64,000 nt of DNA, taken from NCBI GenBank assembly GCA_026419785.1, contig JAODTK010002776.1, positions 110,412 to 174,411 of the forward strand, read 5' to 3'. Below, one piece after another: positions 34,001 through 46,768 of this stretch. The DNA is from Sclerodactyla briareus. Taxonomy: Eukaryota > Echinodermata > Holothuroidea > Dendrochirotida > Sclerodactylidae. A program made the position numbers and the translations under genes. A model generated the notes under the pieces. It had not been told where the DNA came from. It saw nothing but the letters and a program-made list of their open reading frames with translations, and did not search any database. Position 1 is the stretch's first letter; the number at the start of each line of letters is the position of its first letter.

Positions 34001-35660
34001 AGGGCAAATTAGTGGAATGTCGCAGTACCTACGAAGTCATATTAGTCATACGCAATGGATATTGCCAAATTGCACTGTATAATCCCCCTCCCCCTGCCTC
34101 TGACTCACCGCGTTTGGTGGTCATGACCCCTCCCAGTGTGGCTTCGCTCTCTTGCATGGTAAATGAGAATAGTATTAACAATATACACTTTCTTTACAAA
34201 CGCTAAAAATATGAACATACACTTCTCCCTTCCTAATACCATGTTACTGACCTAACCATTTGCTGTTTCCCAACATGCACATAAACCTTTCTTTGAATAA
34301 ATTGCAAATTTGTGAAGATGCAAGCTGGCTGGTAATACTGTTATGCACCACGCAGAGATCAGCAGATTCTAATGCAGGGGAACAGATCTGAGAGCATGGC
34401 CATCACATGGAAGACAGATGCAGATCATGCACAAAACAGTAACACCGAACAAGCTTAGGCCTAGCCCCACACACATAAATAGGCTGAGCTGGTGGTACAA
34501 TATAGCATCTAGGTCTAGGCTGCAACGTTAGCCGATCTATGCAATGACACACACACCTTGCCTACTGCTTATTCCTAGGCGCATAATTTCATTGGTTGGA
34601 ATCTTGGATGGATCGTATTCACCCAGTCTGATGAGTTTGCAATCTGTGTTTGTCCCATCCACGTCTTAAAATGTCACAAGGTAAAAGGTCACTCAAAGTC
34701 ACACAAATGAGTCAGCAGTAAACTGCAAATGGCCTACCCCCCACTCCTTACTGCCATGTGTATTGTTTCCCCCATAATCGAATCAGGAACACATGAATTC
34801 GAAACACAAATGGAGGGGTGTGTTTATGGTACTGTCATTTTAGCCTGACCTTATTTTGCTCCTTTCTCCTGGGTGCTCACAGACTGACTACAGGGATTAA
34901 CTAAGCTTCGCTCTCACTGTGCCACACATACCCCGCCATTTGACAGTGATCAACAAACTTTCACTCGTGGAACCATACTTGTGATCCACAATGGAAACAG
35001 ATGCCTACAAAATTGAACTTGCACATCACACTAATGACACTGACCCCTCATTGACCTTGACTGACCGTCTTCACATGATGTTTATTTGTGGAAAATGACC
35101 CCATACCTCACACTAGTCCCAAACGTAATTACCAATTGCGCCTCAAACTGGAACCTTTGGGCACTTGAATCACATCATGAATGTAATTCACCAAAGCGAC
35201 CCCCTACCACCGCATTTACATTAAGCCCTAAATTAATCAAACTGTTGTTCCCCCTACCATAGCAGTTGTCCTTTTTTCAAGCAAAAATATTCCGTTTTCA
35301 CAGTCACTAGCTGTCACTCGGGAGCCTACATCGTGTGTGAACTATAATAGCATTTTAATTTTGAGCTGGTCCACCGTTGGGCTCATCCCCAAAAGGATTC
35401 TCCCCAGTTGTGTGTGGAGACTGTGGTAAACATACAATAAACGTGGACTGCCTGCAGATCATTCATTGTGGAATGGTTCCTGGCATTGGGCAACGCTCAT
35501 AGTATTGGAGAGTTGTACTCCACTTATTCTCTGTGAGCACTCTTCTCCTGATGCTCTGATTGTTTAATTTAACGTTGACACCTCCCTATACGCATGCAAA
35601 AGCACACGTCCATGATGTAATACTTGACAGTCAGGACTGCCTATTGGGTATTATTAACCG
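31090..35660. other. Long gene-free stretch
   Basis: About 4.5 kb with no supported coding sequence. It contains a CGG-rich palindromic motif (31787-31818), a G-rich run near 32005, a copy of a TATATAGCGCTTTCC repeat (32950-33035), and otherwise A+T-rich sequence with short frames. It may be intron or intergenic. Confidence 0.4.
32950..33035 (+). repeat. TATATAGCGCTTT-type interspersed repeat
   Basis: AATAATAATAT runs into GCTTATATAGCGCTTTCC and later GACTTCGCAAAGAGATTTAA. This combination is familiar from many animal genomes as a short interspersed repeat associated with trinucleotide runs. Confidence 0.5.
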
Positions 35661-35669
35661 TAAATTAAG

Positions 35670-36790
35670 GACATTCATGACGAATGGCGCAATCCGTGGG
35701 TGGGAGAATTTGCGCCCCCCCCCCCTCAAACATTACAACAGTCCGACTCTAACTGTTTTGCTAGAGTATTATGCGAAACACCCGAACTCATAGCATGTTT
35801 CATTCCTTAGTTTAGTGGGCGGGGCGTCCATTAGGGGTCAGCAAGGGGCGTCGTGTGGCGCATAAGCAGCTCTTGATCCAACAAGTGGCGCAAAACAACA
35901 TCCTATCTTGGTATTTGAGACGCTGATTTCACTGTGTTACGTTTTCAAAAAAATTGACGTGCCTAGTCTATTGCAATGGCACTCGCGTCTCTATGCCCTA
36001 TATAGGTGTTGCACTACCCCCTAAATTGGGTCAATAGCTATTACAGCTACTTAGTTCATTCAGTCTAACTAGCTTGTCATGCATTTTTTAAATAGTTTTT
36101 ATTTTTTGAACGGAATTGGGTGTACCCCCTTCCCCCATCGAACCAGATATAGGCATTGCCATAATGGCGCCATGATTTTTGTCGTCGTGATTAATTCAGG
36201 TAGCTTTTTGTATTTCAAACGATGCTTTAATAAGCCTGCACCGATCCATCGAGACGGCCGGTTGGGAACCTTTACCAACTTCCTTTCACCGATTCGTCGC
36301 CCTAATATTCGTTGCCCATAAACGTAATGACTATACCGTTTTTACTTTATAGGTCCTCGTAAATTACCCTAAAACAAAGTCTTTACCCCCACAATTTATA
36401 CAGCACTGATAGAACTCGGATCGTAACTAACACCTTTTCAGCCCTAAATAGCTCCAGAGGAAGGGGCTGAAAATACTGAAATACTCTTGAACCATGTTTT
36501 TATTTTTTTGGCGTAACGTCCCATTTTTTCAACTATTAACGGTATGGCTGGGAACCGTGTATAGCTCGAAGAGGTACATCGCACTGAAAGGAAATTGGAG
36601 TTATTGATTTATCGGCTGAGACATAGCCGCTAAAATGCTAAATTGTTTCAATATAATGATGCCTTCTTTGACGATCAACCTTACCAATGTGTCTTCGTTT
36701 GTTTTTTCAACCACTAACTCATTCATAACAGAGTAGAATCGGTCTGAAAGTTGCACCACTCGTTTCTCGTGACCAGTTCTACGCGGAACA
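35670..36790 (+). repeat. Left arm of a large inverted repeat
   Basis: The sequence matches the reverse complement of 45800-46636 over almost its whole length. Shared boxes in order are CATGACGAA.TGGCGCAATCC, TTTGCGCCCCCCC, GTCCGACxCTAA.G, CTCATAGCAT, GCGTCC.TTAG, CATAAGC…TTGATC, GCGCAAAACA..CATCCTATCT, GACGTGCCTAGT, ATAGGxGTTGCACTA, CCTAAATTGGGTCAA, ACGGAATTG, CAGAGGAA.GGGGCTGA, TGGGAACCGTxTA, ATGCTAA.TTGTTT and CGGTCTG.A. About 260-290 bases (near 36150-36430) are present only in this arm. Confidence 0.85.
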
Positions 36791-37730
36791 TATTTTTTTG
36801 GGTGAGTTTCTGTGAGGCGGATCTCAAAAATGGTGCGTATTTTGGGTAATCACACTGTAGAATCCAAAATGATGCCCTTATAGGCAGTCATACAGTTTCT
36901 GATGGAGCTGACAATTCGAACTGGCTAATTAGAACGCCCTACCGGCTCCGACATAACCGTCCCCATGAATGAACTTTGCACCCTTTCGATTTTTGACATT
37001 CCTCGATTCGCAAATTTTCGATGTCAAATTAATACTGCTCAAAAATGGCTATTTCCAGGCCGATCTTGAGGGCTCGGAAGCCCTCAAACGGCGTTTTTCT
37101 CTTCTTTCTTTAATTCTGCTAGGGACAGGTACAAATTCCGCCAGTGGACATATAATTATGCAACTCGGTACGGCTCGTCAATGAGACACATACTTCAAGT
37201 TCATAGCAATTGGCGTTAATCAATTTGGCCACTCAAATATGCTAATTTTCCAAATTACCATCCACCAATATCTCGGTACTAATGAGGATAAGAAACAAAT
37301 TAACACCACTGTGTTCAGCGCCCCACACTACTCGGTTCTTTTATTTTGGTTTGATTGCGTAGGGGCTTTCTAATTAAAAAAAAAATATCCCTTTTTAATA
37401 TGGCAAATACTGGTTGGCCGGAAAATAAAATAAAAGCGGCTAACCGTACATGTATTCGACGTAGATTGACGCGATCCCATTGGTCCTAATCCCCCAAGCG
37501 TCCTCATCCGTAGCAGCCTTTCATCTCAAGTCATGGGCTTAGAAGTCCCGGGTGGGCGGTACCTCATGGAAATTATCACTTCCTATTCATATCTTACTAT
37601 TGCGCACTGTGTTCGACTTTGGGGAAACTTCTATTTTGGAGATTGTAGAAAAGATTCTCTTAATGGGATACCCTTTAAAGGGTCTCGGGTGCTGTGTAAA
37701 GTACAATTTGGCTATATGAGTTAGTTGGGG
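36790..37730. other. Inter-arm sequence, no gene
   Basis: No protein-like frame. Low similarity to anything else in the window. Confidence 0.4.
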
Positions 37731-37732
37731 AC

Positions 37733-38491
37733 AGTGGTGGCGCCAGGATTCCCCGACGGGGGGGGGGACAATTTCCCCGACGGGGGTCCCAGGTTCCCCG
37801 ACTAGCCTCACCCCCTACCCCCTTAGGTGACAAACCCTGCATTTTTCATGTTTTCATTTTTGTACAACCCCTTTTTTAAGAAAAAACGAACGGAAAATTA
37901 AAATGCACAATGTGAGGCATGTTTAATCTCATGGCACCCTCTCAATCGGGCGCGCTAGGTAAAATAGGGGTTGGGTACTCCTGTCTAAAAGTGGGGGGTA
38001 AAGAGCAATTTGGGAAAGGGGTTCCGAACAGTGCTGGGAAACTTTTGTGTGTGAAAAAATAATTATGTATGAGCCTTCCCAAAGTTGGGGGGTCATGACC
38101 CCCGGCCCCTAGTGGCTGCGCCCTTGTTGCAGGGACTTTCCGAATCTATTTGTGCCAATACTGTAATCGTCTGTAGGAATACATAAGGATGACTACGCTG
38201 ATCCTAAACTTTGGGGCCGAGGAACTCGGCAATAATATGAAAGATAGGCAACGCGCGAAGCGCGCCAAAAATGTTAGGCTTTCATATAATAATTTTCGCT
38301 ATTAGATAAAGGTTGGAAAATACTTATACTGCCGGGGAAATAGGCCCTCGTCGGGTCGTGTAATTTTAGCGTACCCACCCTGGCATCCCCGCGAATGAAA
38401 AATGTCCCCGACCGTGGAGTGGGGGGGGCAGGCTTCCCCGGGAGGGGGAATGGCCCCCTGCCCCCCCCCCCCCCCGCTGGCGCCACCGCTT
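37733..38491. mobile_element. Nested short inverted-repeat (MITE-like) elements
   Basis: It begins CAGTGGTGGCGCCAGGA and ends CTGGCGCCACCGCTTG, which are inverted matches over about 14 bases. Inside, GGCCCCTAGTGGCTGCGCCC near 38105-38125 looks like the end of a related element, so at least two copies may be nested. G/C homopolymers (G10 near 37759, C15 at 38461-38475) adjoin the ends. There is no transposase frame, so it is non-autonomous; ends of this style occur on hAT-like MITEs, but the superfamily is not proven. Confidence 0.5.
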
Positions 38492-39237
38492 GGTTGGGGG
38501 ACCCCCTATATGTCGCGATTTTACGCCTTTTGCGCCATATGTCCTTAGCCCCCCCCCGTGCATGCTATGGCTTTTTTTCATTATCACGATTAATTTAGGG
38601 GGGCTGAAAGTACTACCCGACATGTTACTTTCGTTCAATTATTGACGGGTTTTTTTTTTTTTTGAATGCGCCCTATACCCTAGTTATAGGGGTGGGTGGT
38701 CACATCCGCTTTTCTGAACGATATTAGGCTCAAATTTATATCAATCTGAGGTGAAATTTTTTGCTTTATTAACGAATTTGAGACCACCCGTTGCATATAG
38801 TGTATTTTGTTTGTTATTAAAAAGTAAGACAGTGTCCTCACGTTGTACTCCTGGGCGTAGCTCGTTACGGTAGCCCCGAGCGGGCTGAAATTGCCTGGAA
38901 TCCGATTTCCCCCGTACCATATTATATGTCACTCTCATAAAGCTAGTTATGTTTGCTTATTTTCCGCCGCCATACTAGAGGGCCGCCCTCTAATCGGGTA
39001 ATTTTTTTTTAACCTAGGCCCATTTTGCTAAGATCAACATCTCAGTAACTGTCTATCTCAAGGATGTGTGTTAGCGTTTGCCCCTCACCTCTGCGGCGCC
39101 CCATTTACTCAGCCCCTGTGTATAATATGTTTTTGAATTATCACCATTAAATTCCGTGAGCCGAAGAATATCGACGGTATTCTTTTCTTCATTTTGACGT
39201 TTAAAAAATTGCGCCCCATACCTTAGTGTTACAGGGG

Positions 39238-39522
39238 GTGTCAAGTGGGTCCAGAGTTTTTTTCTTCTGAGTCTGGGGAAAGGTAAAGTCTATCCGCTGA
39301 GGCGGAAGTGGGGTCAAAGTCTTTTTTCCTGATGCTGGTGAGACCAAGGTCGATCAGAGGCTTGAATGAGTCAAAGTATTTTCTGAGGCTGGATGGTTCT
39401 ATATACCTTAGGCTCGTGTGGTTCCACGGTTTTTTGAGGTGGGGAAGGTCAAATCTATCTGAGGCTGAATTGGGCCAACGTCCTCTCTGTACTGGTGGAA
39501 TCACGAACCTTTGTCAGGCTTA
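39238..39522 (+). repeat. Degenerate tandem repeat, ~5 units of 50-68 bp
   Basis: Units share GGGTCAAAGT-like starts, TTTTTTCTGA-like cores, GGTCxAxxTCTATC boxes and (T)GAGGCTG ends, for example at 39294-39300, 39355-39365, 39385-39395 and 39460-39470. One frame passes through on each strand, a consequence of the repeat rather than evidence of a gene. Confidence 0.65.
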
Positions 39523-40225
39523 GCAGTACTTACGTAGTTTTTGGGTAAGGGGGGGGGGTCAGGTTGATCATTGTGGTCTTCAGATACTGGGAAAGGCCCG
39601 GCAATTCCTGGAAGACATCTGGCATATCATCCTCCCTATGGGCCTCCATCCATGCCCGCAGTCTGCTCACTATTCCCAAAGTGGCACCTGTTTTCCCTCC
39701 GACGCCTAAAACCTTTCACAACCGTTGATCTGTGGAAGTGTAAAACTTGTCCAAGTGCTTTGGATACATGTTTTGCCAACTCATATATACCCTGGTTTGT
39801 CGCAAGATTTCGGTAATTGAATGTGGAGTCTACACCTATACCTTGTCGTGCACACGCTTATCAGGACTCTGCGGGAGAATGGGACGCGGCCTCGCCCTAG
39901 AGCCTTGGGAACTATGCTTCTGGGCTCTTCTTCGATGGGGTTTTGCATGGTTGGTTTTAAGAAGGAATAAATGGGCTGTAACTACATCAATCGAGCTCCT
40001 TTCTGGAAGTTCGCTTTCCCCAGAAAAAAAAAAATTGTGACGCGTGCTTGTGGCCATTTCGAAATCTATGCCGTTCGCTGAATTCCTTCTGTAACACGCG
40101 TCGTTACCGTAAAGACCGTATTGTGACTTTTGCAATTAGGACAAAATTCATAGTTGATGGTAAAGTTATGTGACATGATCGTATTTTTTACAAGCTCGAA
40201 TGGCTCATCATAGAATGCGATGAGA

Positions 40226-40485
40226 ACAGTGGCGTCCCCAGTGTTTTGTCAAAGTGAGGGGGATGGATGCGTGTTCTGCATAGTAACTATGAGGTTATAA
40301 TCATGGAACTTCAATTCAAACTTTATTTATTTACTCAACGAACCGCCCACTATCTTCCTCTCAACTTTCCCTCCCCCCTCCTCTTGCTTCCCCTCACGAG
40401 AATTTATTTACTCATGAACCCAACTTCCCTCTCACTTCCCCCTTCCTCTTGCTTCCCCCCCTACGTCTAGCTACGAACGCCCCTA
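40226..40485. mobile_element. Possible short TIR element (~255 bp)
   Basis: It starts CAGTGGCGTCCCCAG and ends CTAGCTACGAACGCCCCTAA; GGCGT..…AG is inverted between the ends. Interior CCCTCCCCCC runs occur twice (TTCCCTC…CTTGCTTCCC at about 40368 and 40432), a small internal duplication. No coding capacity. Confidence 0.4.
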
Positions 40486-41402
40486 AGTCCGACTTGACAG
40501 CAAATTGTTGTTCCGGAGTCATTTATTTCATGTTTTATATATACAGCTGATATCAATCGTTTGTGAATATGTGCTAATTTCCCCCGCAATAGAGCCAGTC
40601 TGAAGTTAGGACGCTCCTTCCCAAATTAAGTACCCCTATAGTCACTGTTAAACGTCTACAAACTGTCCTACGCTTGTGGACCATGTGACACCTTAATGAG
40701 GCCAATACCTTCCTTTCTTCTTCAAAAATTTTCTTCCTTCGGTGATACTTACACATTGCAGGAAGGGTTGATTTATCATTGCTATATGTTACTCAATTAC
40801 TCACTCCCTCAATTTGTCATATTCAATTCATTCCAATCGTGATCATGCTCCAACCACGCGTCGAGGTTTACAAGGCTCCTTGATCATGTATTTGAAGTTT
40901 TTACCTGACTTTATCAGATACTTAGTTGACTCCCAGAACTCGGTATGTTTCCTTTTTTTTAGTTTTGACGATCTTAGTTAGGCGTATCACATTTTATGCA
41001 CATGTTCCCTTTTCACGTATATTGTTTTATCTTGACGCTCCGACCAGGGGTAATCCTCTCGTTTTTTTCCTTGATTGCCAGCCCGTGATATTTCTGTTAA
41101 CTCTTATAAATCGAATCTGCTCTTCATTGCCATGCTGACAGATTTTTCATTATGTAATGTTGGGATAAGGCCTTCTGATAGTAAAAATCATTACCGTGCG
41201 CACTGCCTTGGCTAATTTTTGTGATTGACCGCCAACCCCAATCTCCAACCTCTCCTCGTTATTAACAAAATGTTATAATCGAAATCGCAGCAATTCAGAA
41301 AATTCCTCATGAGACGTTGCACACGGTGGATCTCGCAGACGTTTCACATGACGTTGTGATAATTTGTATGTTTTGTGTTTCTTTTAAACGCTTTACGGCG
41401 CT

Positions 41403-41744
41403 ATGCCCTTTTGGGGAGCGGGTTATGAAATCGCGTATTCTCTTTGTTTGTCACCCGTTGACTTTCATATAAATTATTTCTATTCGGATAATCTGTATCA
41501 GTCTGTTTACTTCCTTGGCAAAGGCAATGAATCTTTGCATCACGCAGGCGTACAATGGATCATCGAGAACATTGTCATCGATTGTCACTCCATAAAATAC
41601 GTTTTCGATTGGTCCAACTCACGGTCCCTTCCTCCTAGAGAACCTGGTAAACTGAATAACTATAAATATGTACGAAGTGGGGGAACCGTTATGTATGTTG
41701 GCCTTATAACAATGAACATGGTTCCTATTATTTGTTGGGATTAA
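41403..41744 (+). other. 113-codon ATG frame, unrecognised
   Basis: A true ATG opens a frame with GAGYEIAYSLCLSPVDFHIN and, near the end, VRSGGTVMYVGLITMNM. It lies between the inverted arms. No family is recognised. If a real element protein exists between the arms this is the best of the unassigned frames, but chance is as likely. Confidence 0.2.
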
Positions 41745-42179
41745 TGTCCAAGGTCGCTCAGTCAACGATAAAGCCCCGAAAACCTTGTAACCTCTAAACT
41801 CTCGAATGTACCGGAGCTGCATACTCGTCAGCGTTTATGTACTTGAATATCACTCCTCTTCATGAATATTAATTCCAAAAAAGTTGTTAACCGCAGTGAC
41901 CACGTCTGTCTGAATTTTTTTTTTTATATGGGTATAAGTATTTCCCATACACTACCTCCAAGTATCCCTGAGGTATCCCTGGCTTCTGACAGTGTATTAT
42001 TTGAATACCAAATGTTTCTTACACAAACTAAAAACACAATGCAGGAATCACACCACATCGTTTGTGGTCTTGTTGAATTCAGACGGTGGTAGTGAAGTTG
42101 TAATGTGAGTGTTGCCTACAAGGCCGTATTCCGTGAAATGGGGAATTAAATTCTTAATTCCACTATGAATTATAGCATT

Positions 42180-43500
42180 CGCCCCATATGCAAAACATTT
42201 TTTTTTTTTTTGGGGGGGTGGGTCCCAAAGTTTATTGTTAAAAATTTGCCTTGTCAAACAAAATGCGCCAACAATCAAATGTTTACAAACCGGCATTTTT
42301 ATGTTAGGGTGAACTAGTAACTTATTTAAACAAGCTAATGACAACTCGATGAAGACTCTTGAGCCAGTTCATAGCACATGTTATAGGGCACTTCCACTGA
42401 CCCCCCCCAAACAAATGGACGTCCGATGCTTATAGTTTAGTTGTGAGGGCACTATAACCTCTTTTTAAAAAGCGTTCCCTGTGCTACGCACGGCAAGGAA
42501 TGATACAACTCGCGACACATGTACAGGACAACCTAATTTGTTTTTACAAACCCATAAGAGCCTCTGTGTCATGTTTTGGACCATTTTGGTGGTTTTTAAC
42601 CGGAATTGACGTTTGTATTTTCCTAAAACTCAAATTTTTGTAAACACTCTATAGAACAATGACGCAATGCGCAGACTGTTGAAATTTATTTTTTATGACT
42701 GCTGTATATGTTGCATAATATCAATGTGCAGAACTTGAGACAAATGGGACTACGCCATACAAAATGACAGCCGTTTGAAAAATTGCCCCAAAATAGCCTA
42801 AAAAGAATTAGTGTAGTACAATTTAGCACATTGAGTACTGTCCTCCCAAATTGCATCAAAATCTGAGAATTTTCACTCATCTCATAATACGTGATTTCAG
42901 GTGAATCGGCGTACTTGAAATTTGACGTCCAATAATGGAGGCGGCGCCCCGGCCCCGAACTTTGGGTAACATTGGGCATATTTTTTTCAGAGTAACGAAA
43001 GTTCCATAGTAAAGGTACTTTGTCGAGGGGAATCGGATCCAGAGGCATTTTTAGCCGATCGGAGCTACTGTTAGCGAGTTACGCCCCAAAGTAAAATCAA
43101 TTTTCTTTTTTTTACAAGTTCTTACTTTGTTTATGAATCAATATGTACGCAAACGTGGGGTCTCATAATTCGTCATCAGCATACAAGTGATTCCGCGAGC
43201 CCCCTCCCCACCCCCGTACCCTATGTACAAAACATAGAATATCCATGGGAATTTTTAGGCAACTTACCTTTTTATGCAAATAGGTTTCAGGTCACGTGAG
43301 CAAGTGGGTGGCTTTACGGGTACGGGCAAATTGGGGGCTGAAAATAAAGTTGCGTAAAAGTTTCCCAATTTCACTAGTATTACAGTCTAGGTCGCCCCAG
43401 AATGCAAAACAGTTTTTTGGGTCACGTGAACCCCTAAAACAAAATGGCTCCCAATGGCCCAAATTTTCACAAAACCCAATTTTAGGTCAGAGTTTATTTC
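42180..43500. other. Probable mobile-element debris, no recognisable frame
   Basis: T12 followed by G7 (about 42200-42219) and sequence with GCGAGTTACGCCCC and two GGTCACGTGA boxes (43291 and 43421). Frames at 42686-43048 (-) and 43296-43661 (+) have no family features. Confidence 0.35.
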
Positions 43501-44339
43501 ATTCGTTTTATTTCAATTTCAGTTCATTTCCTACTATCCCAAAAGAACAGTTTTACAACAATACAATATACAGTCAGAAAATTAGTATCGGCTCAATAAC
43601 GTACACTGAGGAGGCAGAGGAACCCGAAATAAGTGAAATTTTTCTATCTGGCCCGTCGTAAAATATATCATAAAAACTAACAGACTTAAATGGTGTGATT
43701 TTAAGGGTTGCGGGGGCAAAGGAGTTGTTTCAACATGTAGCATGAGTTTGCTTTGTTCCGCACTTTTAATTGACAATATCTTTTTCAAACCATCATTTTA
43801 CATAATTTTGTACGGTATAGGTTTTTTCTAAAAAAAAAACAATTATATATCTACAGTGAAACAAATTAAACAAATTCTCATTAGTTCTCTGAGGCGGTCG
43901 GTGTGGCCACCTTTTTCAAAATATAATATTCGACATCTCATTCGAAATGAAGTCTATTATAAAAAGCAGCGTCGTTCAGGGACGATTTGTTGCTTCATTT
44001 TACTGCCGTTAAAATGAAGTTTAAGCATGAAGAACTAAGAAATTTTAGGGTAGTTGCATTGGTTTCAAGTCGTGGTATATTGTAGGTTGGGTGGGTGGTC
44101 CAGTCAATGATTCTTTCTTTTTCTCTTGAAATACCCAGAGTTGGCTATTTTTTTATGCAAGGGCAGTGAATTTCAGAAATGAACCCCGATACTACTTATT
44201 TGGGAATGTTCCGCGACAGTCCCGTTAGTATGGTTGACGAAGCGATGTCGATTTCATTCAAGTGTTAAAGGTCATGATTATATCTAAGAATTTTGTATAA
44301 TAAACCACTAAATACACAGGCAACATGTCGTGGCGAAAT

Positions 44340-45600
44340 TTATTAATAGAAACATTCCAAGTTGGTGATTGTAACAATCGAATGTGGTCCAAAATCTTCA
44401 AGTCGCTAAATAATGCCGTACACACTTCGGTCCAATGGCACAGTTAACAGATATTTCGACGCAATTCTTTTTTTGTAATTTTTATATACTTTCCAAGAGT
44501 TTGATTCTGTTAGTGCCCCATAATAAGGCAGGCTATAAGATGATAAGGAGTACTATGGTGTTTATAGCAATTAGGACACATTTTTGAGTCAGAAAAGTCC
44601 GTAGTCTATTAATACACCATTCGAACTCGAAATTGTTTTTTATGTTTAATTTTCTTTCCAATTTAACGCTTCGTCTCTCCGTGACTCTCCAGAAAAACTG
44701 TACTCGGTTAAGCTTTCGTTTCATGCCCTGTTGAGAAACGACTTCAATGTCATTCGTTCTGGAATGTTGCTATCAAACACCATGAACTTTTGTTTTCAGT
44801 AAACATCGAAGACAATCTATTTGGAATTTAGCCATCATATATATAGTTTTAAATCTCGTGATATGGCCTTTAAGTCTCTTCCTAGTAATCACGCTTAAAA
44901 AGAACTGTGGTGGGGTTCATCAGCTAATAGAAAAAGTACATTTGCGAAGGAGTATGAATCATTGATATAGTATGAAAGCGGACCTATTTTGATCCTTGGG
45001 TACACCAATATTGCAGGTCTTCGTCTTTGGTGGCGTATTACCAAATTTGACATATGTAACCGATTATGAGGATAACTTTTGAACCATTCTAAAGCTATAA
45101 CCGCGTACACCATAAGCATATAGCTTATTTATTAAAATGGTATGATCAATGGTGTCAATGCGTTAGAAAGGGTCAATAAAAACAGCCGCAGCTGAGATTG
45201 TCCTCTAACTTGATGATATATTATCAACTAGGTCTAGGGCGGCAGTAAGTAGAATGGTTATTCGGAACCATATTGATGGAAAAGAGCATAGCTTGATCTT
45301 CACAAAAATTTGTATGCCTATTGGGAACAGTCGCTCATAAATCTTAGAGATTGTAGGAGGAGCGAATACGGTCTATAATTCTGAATTATAATTTTGAATC
45401 AACGGAGTTGAAAATTGGAATAATTTTTGCAGTCTTCAATTCTCTTGGAAAAATCCCCTTTGCGAATGAGATGTTTATGAACATGAGTTAAAGGTTCACT
45501 ATGGCATGCATATATGTGAGGCCGTCATTTGGAATTATCATATCCAGACTTTTCCCATTTTTTAGTTTTGCAACTGTACTTTGAATTTCTTCAGCATTCT
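44340..45600 (-). mobile_element. Decayed non-LTR retrotransposon, RT core
   Basis: Minus-strand frames in order read EEIQSTVAKLKNGKSLDM (45590), GIFPRELKTAKIIPIF (45420), NRHTNF.EDQ and DLSNAFDTIDHTILINKLYA across two frames (45300-45120; the first catalytic Asp region of RT), then ALEWFKSYPHNRLHMSN (45080). NIGVP-type and GPLSYYINDS follow (45000-44960), then NVLFLLADE, where the second catalytic box FADD reads LADE, so it would be inactive. KRIASKYLLTVPLDRS lies near 44400. This is the normal order of a Jockey/CR1/L2-type RT. It sits wholly between the inverted arms, next to the right one. Confidence 0.85.
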
Positions 45601-45799
45601 GTGGGGAACAGACAGAACGAGCCAGGGACATTTACATTCTTAATATTTGATGAAAAGCGATTGCTGATGGTAATTTTATCTGCTAACGAATTCGCAACAG
45701 ATGAAGAAATAATCGTTGCACTAGCCGAGCGAAATTTTATTCTCATATGAAGTTAATCAATTAAACAAGCTAATGTCAAACTTGAAACGTTGCCAGTTA

Positions 45800-46636
45800 T
45801 TAGCACATGATAGTCACGAGATTGGTGCATTTTGCAGACCGATATGGACTGTTCGACGTTCGGCCATTTATTTTTAGCGCCACAGAAGGCTCACCATTTT
45901 TAAAACAATTAGCATTCACAGCACGATAATCAACAAAAAAATCAAATTCATTTCAGTGACAACGTACCCTCTCAGAGCTGTTAAACGGTTCCCAACCGAC
46001 CGTTAATAGTGAAAAATGGTACTTGCGTCGGGGGATGCGCCCACTTATGACGTTCTACGCCAAAAACAAAAACATGTTCAGTAGTATTGAGTGCCCTAAA
46101 CTGACAGCCGACAAAAAAGAAGACATCGTCAGCCCCTTTCCTCTGGGAGCAATTCAGGCTGAAAAGTTTCTCCCTGTGGGTAGGGGTTTCCTCAATTCCG
46201 TTTAAAAAATAAACACGGATATAACAATGCACGACAAAGCCTGTGAAACTGAATATGACCTAATTAGGCTGTAATCGGCAATTTGACCCAATTTAGGGGC
46301 TAGTGCAACGCCTATATTAGTAATAGAGTCGCCTGTGCTATGCAATGGAACTAGGCACGTCATATCTTTGAAAGTACCACCGTTGAAATCAAGCGCCACA
46401 AAATACCTCAGATAGGATGTTTTGCGCACTTGTTGATCAAGGGCTTGGCTTATGTGCCCACACGGACGCCCTAATAGACCGCCCTCTTCGCCCATAAAAT
46501 GAGGAACGCAAATGCTATGAGTACGGGGTTTCAGCCTATTACTCGGCAAAACGTTTAGCGTCGGACCAGGTCATTCTGGGGGGGGCGCCAAATTTTCCAC
46601 CATCCTAGGATTGCGCCATTTCGTCATGCATGCCCT
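45800..46636 (-). repeat. Right arm of the large inverted repeat
   Basis: Reverse complement of the left arm, without that arm's extra ~270 bases. The minus-strand frame from 46232 begins MH…YFLNGIEETP and the left-arm plus-strand frame from 36079 begins MH…YFLNGIGCTP, so the match extends to a shared frame start; neither frame stays open long. GGGGGGGCGCC lies near its outer end (46574-46588). Confidence 0.85.
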
Positions 46637-46768
46637 TGGGGTCTAAGACTGCGGCAAAGGGTAGTCCCGAGCCGAGTAGCATCCCACCAATGGGAAAGCA
46701 ATTCGATGACCACAGCCTCCTTAACGCCCCCATAAGCCGTGTTGTGTTTTGAAAAGTTCCGCAGATTG

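Noticed and set aside
45529..45750. Plus-strand 73-residue frame
   Set aside because: It lies opposite the start of the LINE reverse-transcriptase region, which explains its openness.
35670..46636. Maverick/Polinton or other giant DNA transposon
   Set aside because: The inverted arms are the right size, but no polymerase, integrase, ATPase, protease or capsid frame is recognisable, and the interior is occupied by LINE and MITE debris.
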